From assembly GCA_032027165.1 (NCBI GenBank), contig JAVSMO010000001.1:116644-180643 (forward strand): 64,000 bases of DNA, in the 5' to 3' direction. Source of the stretch: Denitratisoma sp. GTDB taxonomy: Bacteria; Pseudomonadota; Gammaproteobacteria; Burkholderiales; Rhodocyclaceae. The translations under genes and the position numbers were made by a program. Position 1 is the stretch's first letter, and the number at the start of each line of letters is the position of its first letter. Shown in pieces: positions 8,253 to 16,548 of the stretch. The notes below the pieces were generated by a model that saw only the letters and a program-made list of their open reading frames with translations, ran no database searches and was not told the DNA's origin.

Positions 8253-8268
8253 TGCAATAAACGGGCCA
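8253..8268 (-). promoter_or_regulatory. sigma-54 (-24/-12) promoter of the prepilin gene
   Basis: The minus strand reads TGGCCCGTTTATTGCA. This matches the consensus TGGCACG-N4-TTGCA at every fixed position except one (C for A), with the invariant GG and GC ten bases apart. Transcription would start near 8242, giving a leader of about 26 bases before the GTG at 8215. A sigma-54 activator is encoded at 25741-27204, and pilin genes are often RpoN-dependent. Confidence 0.75.
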
Positions 8269-8347
8269 GCCGCCCATAGCCCCTGGTTGACGCAAAAATG
8301 GTGAAAATTTCACAGAAAGCTGTCGATCTTTCGACAATACTGTCGCC

Positions 8348-10078
8348 ATGCGGTCAGAAACCACAATAAATACGCGGACTTCCTCCTTCGCCCGGCTGGC
8401 CCACAACCAGCGCCGCTGGCTGCTGCTGGGCATGCTCGGCCTCCTGCACCTGTTGCTGCTGGAAGGCATCGCCAGCGGCGTCGGCCGTACCCTGCTGGTG
8501 GGGCATATCGGCCTGTTCATCCTCTGGCAGCCCTTCGTGCGGGCCGAGCAGCGCCTCAGCCCGCTGCAGCTCGCGGTGACGGCCGTGATCGTTGCCGCCT
8601 CGGCCTACTGGGCCGGCAACTGGATGATGATCTTCTGGACGATGGCGCTGGCCGGCATCGTCGGCGGCAAGGTGTTCTTCTATGCCGGCCGGGGCACGAA
8701 GGTCTTCTATCTCCTCGTCCTGTCCTACCTGATCAGCGTGCTGCTGGTGGTGCTGGTGCCGCAGGTGCTGCCCGGCAACTTCATGCCGCCCGGCGAGTTC
8801 CTGTTCCTGGCCAAGTACGTGCTGCCGGCGCTGTTCCCCGTGATGGCCTTCCTGCCGGTGGAACAGGAAGCCGAAGGCGAGGTCGAGGTCGTCGACTTCG
8901 TCTACAGCGCCTTCATCTTCCTCCTGCTGGCGGTGCTGGTGCTGGGCAGCATCGCCGCCATGCTGCTGCTCAAGCGCGGCTATTTCGAGTCGCTGGTGGC
9001 GACGATCATCGCCTTCGGGGCGATCCTGCTGCTGATGGCCTGGGCATGGAACCCGCGCCTCGGCTTCGCCGGCTTCGGCGTCTTCTTTTCCCGCTACATG
9101 CTGTCGCTGGGGCTGCCCTTCGAGCGCTGGCTGCACGAGCTGGCCGACAACATGCAGCGCGAGGAGGAACCGGACCGGTTTCTGGCCCAGTCGCTCGAGG
9201 GCATGACCCGGCTGCCGTGGGTCAACGGCTGCGAATGGCGCGCCTCCGGCAGCAGCGGCGGCTCGGGCCGGCAGGAGGGACAGCGCAGCGAATTCCGGCA
9301 CGGGCTGCTGACGCTGGCCGTCTTCACCCAGCAGCCTCTCAGCCCGGCGCTGAACTGGCACTTCAACCTGCTCGCGCAACTGCTCGGCGAATTCTACGAA
9401 GCCAAGCTGCGCGCCCGGGAATTGCAGCAGCTCAGCTTCGTCAAGGCCATCCACCAGACCGGCGCGCGCCTGACGCACGACGTGAAGAACCTCCTGCAGT
9501 CGCTCAATGCGCTTTGCCTGGCGGCGGCCGGCGAGGGCGAGACGCCCTCGCCCGAATACCAGGCCCTGCTGCGGCGCCAGCTGCCGGTCATCGCGCAGCG
9601 GCTGCAGCAGACGCTCGACAAGCTGCGGCGGCCCGAGCTGGAGGGCGCGCAATTCGTGCCCGCCGGACAGTGGTGGGCCGGGCTGCAGGCCCGCTACGCC
9701 CAGGCCGGCGTCAGCTTCTTCCCGCCGCGCATCGAAGGCGACCTGATGATCCCCGCCACGCTGTTCAACAGCGCAGCGGAAAACCTCATCGAGAACGCGC
9801 TGGCCAAGAAGCAGGAGACGCCGGCGCTGCAGGTCCGCGTCGAACTCGACCTCGACGGGCGGATCCGGCTCAAGGTGAGCGACGACGGCAGGGAGATTCC
9901 GCCCGAAGTGGCGCAGAACCTGTTACGTGCGCCCGTTGCCTCGCGGGTGGGCCTGGGCATCGGCCTCTATCAGGCCGCCCGGCATGCCGAGTTCTACGGG
10001 TATGAATTGAAAGTCAGTGCCAACCAGACGGGGCGGGTCGTTTTCGAACTGTGCCGCTTGTCCGAGAGGACAACGTAA
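8348..10078 (+). CDS. membrane-bound sensor histidine kinase
   Basis: The 576-residue protein has seven or so membrane helices in residues 20-250, a linker of about 120 residues, and a C-terminal kinase. The kinase motifs are the H-box LTHDVKN with phosphorylatable H377, the N-box ENLIENAL near 478-485, SDDGRE near 514 and GLGIGLYQ near 535. The H-box resembles that of PrsK-type kinases. No response regulator gene is adjacent, but the gene is divergent from the sigma-54-driven prepilin gene. The NtrC-type regulator at 25741-27204, at the other end of the pilus locus, is the obvious partner, though this is inference. It ends convergent to the cyclase gene. Confidence 0.88.
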   Translation: MRSETTINTRTSSFARLAHNQRRWLLLGMLGLLHLLLLEGIASGVGRTLLVGHIGLFILWQPFVRAEQRLSPLQLAVTAVIVAASAYWAGNWMMIFWTMALAGIVGGKVFFYAGRGTKVFYLLVLSYLISVLLVVLVPQVLPGNFMPPGEFLFLAKYVLPALFPVMAFLPVEQEAEGEVEVVDFVYSAFIFLLLAVLVLGSIAAMLLLKRGYFESLVATIIAFGAILLLMAWAWNPRLGFAGFGVFFSRYMLSLGLPFERWLHELADNMQREEEPDRFLAQSLEGMTRLPWVNGCEWRASGSSGGSGRQEGQRSEFRHGLLTLAVFTQQPLSPALNWHFNLLAQLLGEFYEAKLRARELQQLSFVKAIHQTGARLTHDVKNLLQSLNALCLAAAGEGETPSPEYQALLRRQLPVIAQRLQQTLDKLRRPELEGAQFVPAGQWWAGLQARYAQAGVSFFPPRIEGDLMIPATLFNSAAENLIENALAKKQETPALQVRVELDLDGRIRLKVSDDGREIPPEVAQNLLRAPVASRVGLGIGLYQAARHAEFYGYELKVSANQTGRVVFELCRLSERTT

Positions 10079-10101
10079 GTCGGACTTCAGCCCGACCTAC
10101 G
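10074..10101. repeat. REP-like palindrome between convergent genes
   Basis: The core GTCGGACTTCAGCCCGAC (10079-10096) is an imperfect palindrome, extended outward by CGTA and TACG. It overlaps the stop codon of the histidine kinase and reaches the stop of the cyclase. A close relative lies at 42699-42716. Its position suggests a bidirectional hairpin that protects or ends both transcripts. Confidence 0.65.
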
Positions 10102-11380
10102 CTGCCGCGGCGCCCCTGCGGCCGATCATGCGGTGCACTTCCATGTTGCCCTTGCCCTTGAGGTAGATCGTCTGCGGCTCGTGGAAGTCGAAACGCTCCT
10201 TCAGGCGGCGGTAGGTGGTGGCATCCACCTGGATCATGCCGGGCACGCCCTCGGAGGTGATGCGGCTGGCGATGTTCACCGTATCGCCCCACAGGTCGTA
10301 GATGAACTTCTTCTTGCCCACCACGCCGGCGACCACCGGCCCGGTGCCGATGCCGATGCGCACCTCCAGGTGGGACTCGTTCACCGTAAAGTCGCGGCGC
10401 AGCAGTTCGCGCATGGCCAGCGCCATGTCGGCGATGGCGACCGAATAGTCCGACTGGCCGTCGTTGAGGCCGCCGGCCACCATGTAGGCGTCGCCGATGG
10501 TCTTGATCTTCTCCAGGCCGTATTCCTCGGCCAGCTCGTCGAAGGAGGAGAAGATGCGGTTGAGCATGGCGAACACCTGGGTCGGCGCCATGCCCTCCGC
10601 GACGTGGGTGAAGTTGACGATGTCGGCGAACATCACCGTGACGTCGGCGAAGCCGTCGGCGATGGTCTGATTGCTGTTCTTCAGCCGTTCGGCGACCGGG
10701 CCGGGCAGGATGTTGAGCAGCAGCCGCTCCGAGCGCTCCTGCTCGATCTGCAGCAGGCGGTGGGCGTCGTTGAGGCGCGTCTGCGCCTTCTGCTTCTCGA
10801 CGATGGCGAAGCGCAGCAGCAGGAAGATGATGGTCGCCACCGCCGCGAAGTTGAGGGCGAAGAAGACCACCGCCGTCCTGACGGGAACCTGCGTCTTGGT
10901 CTGGAACTCCGCCTCGGCGAGGTGGAAATCGAAGAAGCCCGACATCGCCAGCAGGAAGAGGTAGGCGATGAACCAGCCGAAGGCCTCGCGCACGCCGAAG
11001 AACAGCAGGGCGCCGACCGGGGCCAGCAGGCCCCAGATGGCAATGCCGCTCGACGTGATGAAGTTGCCGATGCTCCATTGCACGACGAAGGGAAAGAAGA
11101 GCAGCAGCGTCAGCTGGCTGAGGCGGAAGAAATCGAAATTGCCCCACCTGATGTAGATCGCCAGGTTGACGGCCAGCAGGATCTGGAAGGCGAAAGGCAG
11201 CGTCGAGGAAAACTGCGGCCCCAGGTTCCAGTAGATGACCAGCCACAGCATCGAGGCCACGCTGGCCAGGCCCGTGGCGAACATCAGCAGCGACTTGTTC
11301 AGCCGCAGCTCTTCGCTGTCGTCAGGGTCGATACCGGCAGTGCGCAGCCGGTCGAGGAGGCCATTTGAGCCGGCCGTCAT
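10097..11380 (-). CDS. membrane-anchored class III adenylate/guanylate cyclase
   Basis: The 427-residue protein has about six membrane helices (residues 30-192), a short coiled coil (195-225) and a class III cyclase domain (about 243-420). Metal ligands are D253 in VMFADIVNFT and D297 in KTIGDAYMV. The substrate-selecting pair is K291 and D362 (IYDLWGDTVN), which points to ATP, and N369 and R373 complete the active site. It should make cAMP at the inner membrane. The N-terminal membrane part resembles sensor modules of the MASE kind. It follows the minor pilin genes on the same strand after 109 bases, so control of pilus function by cAMP is possible. Confidence 0.9.
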   Translation of the reverse strand: MTAGSNGLLDRLRTAGIDPDDSEELRLNKSLLMFATGLASVASMLWLVIYWNLGPQFSSTLPFAFQILLAVNLAIYIRWGNFDFFRLSQLTLLLFFPFVVQWSIGNFITSSGIAIWGLLAPVGALLFFGVREAFGWFIAYLFLLAMSGFFDFHLAEAEFQTKTQVPVRTAVVFFALNFAAVATIIFLLLRFAIVEKQKAQTRLNDAHRLLQIEQERSERLLLNILPGPVAERLKNSNQTIADGFADVTVMFADIVNFTHVAEGMAPTQVFAMLNRIFSSFDELAEEYGLEKIKTIGDAYMVAGGLNDGQSDYSVAIADMALAMRELLRRDFTVNESHLEVRIGIGTGPVVAGVVGKKKFIYDLWGDTVNIASRITSEGVPGMIQVDATTYRRLKERFDFHEPQTIYLKGKGNMEVHRMIGRRGAAAA

Positions 11381-11489
11381 GCGGGTCTCCGTATGGGTTG
11401 GTGCGGGATATCCCCGTTTTTTGTCAAAGTTTCGCAGGATTATGCCGCGCTGGCAAGGATGCCGGCATAGCCCATCTGAGGTATGCGGG

Positions 11490-12185
11490 TCAGGGGAGCT
11501 TGCCGGAGGTGAGCATGCGGTTCATGAGGACGGTGGAGGGAACCCAGATCGCGAGATCGTCGAATCCGCCATCGGATATCCGGCTGACGAAGACAGTGTC
11601 GCCGTCCGTGTTTTCCAGTTCGTCGGCGACAGTGGGGGCGGGGTTGGTGCCGCCGGCCATGTTGAAGGCGCCGGCCCCGTTGATGCCATGCGAGAGCACG
11701 ACGGCGGGCACGCTGGCGGCGATCGTCGATACGCAGGCGCTGTCGGCGCAGACACTCAAATCGCCGGCGCTGGTGAGGGTGAATCCGGTGGCGCTGTTCG
11801 AGAACGCTGCCGTAACGCGGTAGCGGAGACGGTTGTTCCAGGCGTCGTTGCGGCCGAGTCCGATGTTCGTCCAGGGAATGCGTCCCTCCTGGCTGGTGCA
11901 AGGCCCCGGCGTGGCGCTGCGGTCTTCGCTCCCGTCGTCATTGGTGTCGGGGCAGGGCAGATGGGGCTTTCCGTCGGATGCGGAATGGCTGGCGGCGTAG
12001 CCGAGCAGCGCCTCGCGAATGTCGGAGAGCGCCTTTTCGGTTTCCTGCCGTGCGCGGATGTCCTGTTGAGCCGAGATCGGCAGCACCATGCCTGCGATGA
12101 GCAGCGCCACGATCACCAGCACCACCGCCATCTCGGCGAGGGTGAAGCCGCGGGCAAAAGTCAGTCTGCGCGGGACGGCGTTCAT
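11490..12185 (-). CDS. minor pseudopilin with LPCPD/GR(I)PW domain
   Basis: I choose the ATG at 12185 because it overlaps the stop of the upstream gene as ATGA. The 231-residue product begins MNAVPRRLTFARG, then FTLAEMAVVLVIVALLIAG, a prepilin signal with E at +5. The globular part has HLPCPDTNDDG, GRIPWTNIGL and DAWNNRLRYRV. The same landmarks occur in residues 90-155 of the 1087-residue protein encoded just upstream, so the two share a domain. It is probably a minor pilin of the MSHA-like pilus, near the tip with its large neighbour. Confidence 0.85.
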   Translation of the reverse strand: MNAVPRRLTFARGFTLAEMAVVLVIVALLIAGMVLPISAQQDIRARQETEKALSDIREALLGYAASHSASDGKPHLPCPDTNDDGSEDRSATPGPCTSQEGRIPWTNIGLGRNDAWNNRLRYRVTAAFSNSATGFTLTSAGDLSVCADSACVSTIAASVPAVVLSHGINGAGAFNMAGGTNPAPTVADELENTDGDTVFVSRISDGGFDDLAIWVPSTVLMNRMLTSGKLP

Positions 12186-15100
12186 TCGAGCCATGTCGTG
12201 AAGTAGTTGCCGATGGTGACGGTCTGGTCGTTGATCGAGGTGCGCTGGCCGATGGTGAAGCCCAGGCGCGCCTTGCGGAAAGGATAGGGGATGACAGGGG
12301 TGTCGCGCAAATGCGGCGGGAAGTCGGGCGGCGGATTCATGGAGGCGGTGAGGAAACTCATCGGCCGGGTGGTGTCCTGCATGGCAGAGATGAGCTGCGA
12401 GTAACTCGGGCTGTCGCGTAAGAGCCACGCTTCCAGCAGATAGCGCGGCGAAGGATCGATGGCTTCCCACTGAATGGCATTTGTTCCGACCGTGCCGCCG
12501 TAGGGCATGGTCGTTTGCCGGAAGGCGCGGCCGGCGTCGCTGCCCGAGAGCACCTGCACCAGCGCGCCGGCCAATTCCGGTCCCGAGTCGAATTCCGCCT
12601 CCCTGCCCATTGCCACCCCTGCACCACTCCAGTTGTAGACGCCATTTTCGGCGGCATTGGCCTGATGCCTGACCAGGATGCGGTTACCAGCTGTCGGCGC
12701 GATGCCATCGATGGTGGCTGGCGCGCTGGCCAGATTGATGGCCCCTTGCGAGGACAAATGCGCCCAGACGTGTTGCCATCCGGTGCCGTCCGAGCGGAAC
12801 CAGCCGTTGGCCTGGTCGCCTTTCTGCACATAGGCAACGCGGCCTGATTGACTGCCGGCTTCTCCCAGGTCGCTGTGTTGCGCGACTTGGGCGGGCTGCC
12901 AATAAAAAGCCGTACAGTGGATCGGCGTCAGGGCGGGGTCGGCGCAGGACACCGGCTGCACCGTTTGTTGCCGCCAAAGTTGCCCGGCCTGGGTCATGCC
13001 CTGCATGACTTCCACGATCAGGCCGGCCAGAGCTTCGACGCTGTCGGCATCGCCGGCACGCTGCATTGCCTGGTTGGCACCCTGCCAGACGTAGATACCG
13101 TTCTGCTTGGGATCGCTCTGGTTTTTCACCAGCACGCGGTCGCCGGGGAAGAGGTAGACGTCATCGACCTGAAACAGGTGGATGCCGTTGGCGTCGATCA
13201 TGCCCGGTGCGCTGAGATTGATTTCCCCGGTGGTGGCGACGCGTACTCGCGGCAAGTTATATGGCGATGTGGTGCGGGTGAGCTCCACGCGCACATGGAA
13301 GAGCTGGTTGACCGGCGCGCTGGTGGTGTCGGGGTCGAGCTTGTAGACACCTGCCGGAGTGTCGGGTGGCACGGTAAGTCGCGGGATGGGTGCGGCCGGA
13401 TTGGGCGGCGGCACCGGGAATCCGGTCCTGGCGAGAGCGGTCTGGCCATGGACGTTGTCGTCTTCCTCTTGCGGCAGGGTGCAGACGCCACCGGAAAGAT
13501 AGGCGGGCGCGTCGCAGGGGGATATCGCCGGCGCGGATGTGGGTGTTTCCCCGCCCCAGTAAACTAGCGCCACGTGCCCGCCACGGTAGTTGGCGCTGTC
13601 AGTGGGAGGATCGTTGCGGCCGTTGGTCAGGTGGCTCGTACTCGATGAAGGAAACGCCGCCCCTTCCCTTCTTGGATCCACTTCGAAGGCGATTTTGGGC
13701 TGGGCAATGAAGGGTGATTCGGTGTTGTTGCCCGAATAGCCCAGGTGCTGGCCGGCCGCGCCGCAGGCGTCCGTGCCGTTGTTGTCGCCGTCGACGATGG
13801 AAAAAGTAAAACCCAGCTGGGGCCATGACAGATACAAGCCCGCATCGTTGATGCGGAAAGTGAAATAGCTGCGAAGTCCGCCGCCCATCGCATGCGTCTC
13901 GGGCCGCCAGGCGCAGCCGTATAGGAAATTGGCGAGCGAGGAAGACAGTGCGGTGTGAACCTGTTGACCGAGGGACAGGGTGCGAGTCGTCGGTGAGTAG
14001 CTGGCGAGTTGGGGGAAGCCTGCCGCATTCAATCCGGGCGACTGCGTTGTTAAAAACGAAGGCAGGGTGCCGGCCGGGATGCAGCGGACGATGTCCTGTT
14101 GCGCGGTTTGATTGATGGATACGCGTTCGAAGGTTTCCTGGCCGGAGAAGGTCGTCCCAGATGTCTTGAAGCTCGAGAGATTGACGCCTTCAAGGTAGTT
14201 GTCGTAACTGCCAGGCGGAGTGTTCTTGTGTGCGTCCGTTACCCGCAACTGGCCTGCTCCCCGCTGATTGGAAAACAACAGCGCGCCGGCGCAATCGCTG
14301 ACCCCATTGACCTGCATCGTCCCGCCGGCGGTGAAAATCATTTCCCTGTAATGCTGGAAATAGCCTTTGGGCACGGCCTGTGAGCCATAGCAGAGCGTGC
14401 CGTCGTCAGTGCCTCCTATCTTTCCATAACCGCCGGATACCCCGCTGTCGCGCAAACAATCGGTTATGCGGTCCAGCATCGAATTGATGTCGGTGCGGAA
14501 GTAGGTGTGCTTGCGGATGGCGCTGAAGAGCACGTCGCCGGTCAGCGGCAGGCCGCTGTCGTTGGCAACGAGGGTGCAGTCTCCCCCTTGGCAGGCGTCG
14601 GGCTGGTAATTGCTGCCCGAGGCAAATACCTTGCCTTGCATGGAGAGCGCTTTCGGCGCAGTTGGGTCGGTGAGGCCGAAGGCATTATTGGTGTTGGCAA
14701 GGTAGTTGGTGACGCCACCGAGTGCGGCCGCGGACGCGGGATCTAGGTAATTGAGAGCGTTGTAATTGCCGCCGCAGCGCGTCACGTCGTCGCCCCCGGC
14801 GGGCGCACGGTCCTGGCCAGGCAGCGGCGGACCGGGTGAGAAGATCACCAATACCGGGCGCTCGTGAGCGCTGGCTATTGCAGAAGAGAGTGCCGCACTG
14901 CCGTTGGCGACGACGATATCGAGATGCGCGAGCGTGTCCCAGTTCAACGGGACACCCTGCTGGATGCGCTGATGGCTGCCGGAAATGGCATACCAGAGGC
15001 ATTCGCCATGGCCGTCGCGCAGGGGTTCGATGCCGAGCGTGCGCCAGGGCAGACGGCCGATCACCGTTGTGTTGAGTGCGTTGCCGGCGAAGTTGGCGGC

Positions 15101-15445
15101 ATCGCAGCCCTCCTCCATGCAGCCGGCGTTGTTGTTGCGCGTGGTGCCGATGTCCGGCAGCGGCAGGTAGCCGTACACCCGGTCTGGCTGCCCCTGCGCA
15201 ATCTGCTGTTCGCGGTATTGCAGCGCATAGCCGATCAGCGCTTCCCGCGCCAGCGCCAGCGCTTCCTGGGATTGCTGGTTGCGTCGCCGTTCGATGCTTT
15301 CCGGCGTCAGGTTGCTGATCAGATAGGCCAGCGCAGCCATCACCACGAGGATCATGAAGAGGAGAAGGGCGGCGCCGCGCTCGCGCCGGCTGGCGCGGGG
15401 ATGCGGTCGCCGTCCTGCGGGGACTGACTTTTCTGCCTGTTTCAT
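12182..15445 (-). CDS. giant PilX/MshQ-like minor pilin with lectin-like and phage tail-fibre-like modules
   Basis: The 1087-residue protein starts with a basic leader and RERG, then AALLLFMILVVMAALAYLI, a PilX-type prepilin N-terminus. Residues 90-155 (YLPLPD, GRLPW, LWYAISG) match the globular domain of the next gene. Residues about 520-635 (FTFRINDAGLYLS, GFTFSIVDGDNN, PKIAFEVD, HVALVYWG) look like a concanavalin-type lectin jellyroll. Residues 734-830 and 892-995 are two copies of a module known from phage tail fibres (INLS, IDG, GDRVLVKNQ, ENG(I/V)Y). The protein could be a tip adhesin. The domain assignments are by pattern and need a profile search. Part of its leader is encoded by the 25-bp dispersed repeat. 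Confidence 0.75.
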   Translation of the reverse strand: MKQAEKSVPAGRRPHPRASRRERGAALLLFMILVVMAALAYLISNLTPESIERRRNQQSQEALALAREALIGYALQYREQQIAQGQPDRVYGYLPLPDIGTTRNNNAGCMEEGCDAANFAGNALNTTVIGRLPWRTLGIEPLRDGHGECLWYAISGSHQRIQQGVPLNWDTLAHLDIVVANGSAALSSAIASAHERPVLVIFSPGPPLPGQDRAPAGGDDVTRCGGNYNALNYLDPASAAALGGVTNYLANTNNAFGLTDPTAPKALSMQGKVFASGSNYQPDACQGGDCTLVANDSGLPLTGDVLFSAIRKHTYFRTDINSMLDRITDCLRDSGVSGGYGKIGGTDDGTLCYGSQAVPKGYFQHYREMIFTAGGTMQVNGVSDCAGALLFSNQRGAGQLRVTDAHKNTPPGSYDNYLEGVNLSSFKTSGTTFSGQETFERVSINQTAQQDIVRCIPAGTLPSFLTTQSPGLNAAGFPQLASYSPTTRTLSLGQQVHTALSSSLANFLYGCAWRPETHAMGGGLRSYFTFRINDAGLYLSWPQLGFTFSIVDGDNNGTDACGAAGQHLGYSGNNTESPFIAQPKIAFEVDPRREGAAFPSSSTSHLTNGRNDPPTDSANYRGGHVALVYWGGETPTSAPAISPCDAPAYLSGGVCTLPQEEDDNVHGQTALARTGFPVPPPNPAAPIPRLTVPPDTPAGVYKLDPDTTSAPVNQLFHVRVELTRTTSPYNLPRVRVATTGEINLSAPGMIDANGIHLFQVDDVYLFPGDRVLVKNQSDPKQNGIYVWQGANQAMQRAGDADSVEALAGLIVEVMQGMTQAGQLWRQQTVQPVSCADPALTPIHCTAFYWQPAQVAQHSDLGEAGSQSGRVAYVQKGDQANGWFRSDGTGWQHVWAHLSSQGAINLASAPATIDGIAPTAGNRILVRHQANAAENGVYNWSGAGVAMGREAEFDSGPELAGALVQVLSGSDAGRAFRQTTMPYGGTVGTNAIQWEAIDPSPRYLLEAWLLRDSPSYSQLISAMQDTTRPMSFLTASMNPPPDFPPHLRDTPVIPYPFRKARLGFTIGQRTSINDQTVTIGNYFTTWLE
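15407..15431 (+). repeat. 25-bp dispersed repeat, copy 2
   Basis: This copy is identical to the one at 7444-7468. It lies inside the start of the giant minor pilin gene, read antisense, where it supplies the codons for KSVPAGRR in the cleaved leader. Confidence 0.75.
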
Positions 15446-15468
15446 GGCCGGGCCGGAACGGGGCGTGC

Positions 15469-15927
15469 CTACTTCGTCCGGGCGCTTTCGCGCTTGACGG
15501 TGATGCGGCCGTCGCCGACGCCGGTGGTGGTTTCGCGGGTGGCGCGGTTGATGGCTTCGCCGACCTTGAGGGAGGCGGGCTCTTCCTCGCCGGCTACGAC
15601 GGTTGCGCGGCCGGGGTTGGTGCGGTCGACCTCGACGCGCACGCCGGTGGCCGGGTTCATGCTTTCCTGCGGTGCGCCGTTCACCCAGGTGATCGTCTTG
15701 CCGCCGCTGCGCTGGACGACGCCGGAGACGGACAGGGTGGCGCCTTCGATCAGCTGCTGCTGGGCTTCCTGGATGTTGAGCTGGCGCTGGCGTTCCAGCG
15801 CGGCGCGGCGCTCGGGCGTGAAGAAGAGGCGGCCGAGTTCTTCGGCTGCTGCGGGGACGGCCGGGAGCAGGAGGGCGGCGGCGAGCAGTGCGGCGGCTGG
15901 CGTTTTCGCGAACACGGAGCGGGTCAT
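15469..15927 (-). CDS. MshK-like pilus biogenesis protein
   Basis: The ATG at 15927 overlaps the stop of the preceding gene as ATGA, so I prefer it to one 11 codons earlier. The 152-residue product has a signal peptide (AAALLAAALLLPAVPAAA) and a region rich in charged residues (FFTPERRAALERQRQLNIQEAQ). A short beta domain follows with LSVSGVVQRSGGKTITWVNG. This layout and position match MshK and T2SS GspC/PilP-like periplasmic linkers, where a small domain contacts the secretin. The assignment rests on synteny between mshJ and the pilin genes more than on sequence. Confidence 0.65.
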   Translation of the reverse strand: MTRSVFAKTPAAALLAAALLLPAVPAAAEELGRLFFTPERRAALERQRQLNIQEAQQQLIEGATLSVSGVVQRSGGKTITWVNGAPQESMNPATGVRVEVDRTNPGRATVVAGEEEPASLKVGEAINRATRETTTGVGDGRITVKRESARTK

Positions 15928-16547
15928 CAGATGGCCTTCCTCTCGCGGACGGTGATCCATTCGATGGTGCAGTCGGCGGCGAGCAGCGGCGGCAGGCCGC
16001 GGATTTCGCCGGTGGCTTTCGGCAGGCGCTCGACGTCGCAGCGGCGCACGCGGATGTAGGCCTGGGCCGCGGCGCGCAGGTCGCCCAGGAAATTGAGCAG
16101 GTCTTCCTCGTGCAGGAGCTTCATGCGCATCTGCATGGTGCTGGAGAGGAATTCGTAGCTGGCGCTCGCGCCGGGCAGGGTGGCGGCGTCGATGGTCTGC
16201 TGCGGGGTGATCTCGTACTGGATGTCGAACAGCTTGCGCTCGTTCTTGATGGTGCGGATCCGCTCGACCCAGTCGAGGCGGCGCTCCTCGCCGAAGATGC
16301 CGCGGGCGGAGAGCTCGTTGTAGCGGGCGATCTTTTTCTTGATCTCGAGTTCCTCGTCGCGGGCGCGTGCCAGCTTGCCCTGGCTGTCGAGGCGCTTGGC
16401 CTGCGCCGCGGCCTTGCTCTTCTTCTCCGCCTGGTTCAGCTGCATCGAGGCGTACACGATGGCGCCGCCGGCGGCGACCATCACGGCGGCGGCCGCGAGG
16501 CTCAGGCGGATGCGGCGGAAATCGTCCTTGGAGAAGGTGGCGGCCAT
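15927..16547 (-). CDS. mshJ: MshJ-like (GspM/PilO type) pilus assembly protein
   Basis: The 206-residue protein has one N-terminal membrane helix (about residues 15-36), a long coiled coil (40-100) and a small C-terminal ferredoxin-like domain. That is the structure of PilO/GspM proteins of the inner-membrane alignment complex. It follows the MshI-like gene by one base and overlaps the MshK-like gene by one, so translation is coupled. It would pair with the MshI-like protein to link the cytoplasmic motor to the secretin. Confidence 0.75.
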   Translation of the reverse strand: MAATFSKDDFRRIRLSLAAAAVMVAAGGAIVYASMQLNQAEKKSKAAAQAKRLDSQGKLARARDEELEIKKKIARYNELSARGIFGEERRLDWVERIRTIKNERKLFDIQYEITPQQTIDAATLPGASASYEFLSSTMQMRMKLLHEEDLLNFLGDLRAAAQAYIRVRRCDVERLPKATGEIRGLPPLLAADCTIEWITVRERKAI

Positions 16548-16548
16548 G

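Noticed and set aside
10009..10033. Possible further copy of the 25-bp repeat in the histidine kinase gene
   Set aside because: Only 19 of 25 bases match, and the region encodes a normal conserved kinase C-terminus.
11405..11414. GGGATATCCC followed by a T run as a terminator
   Set aside because: The T run is on the plus strand while both neighbouring genes are on the minus strand, and the stem is only ten bases.
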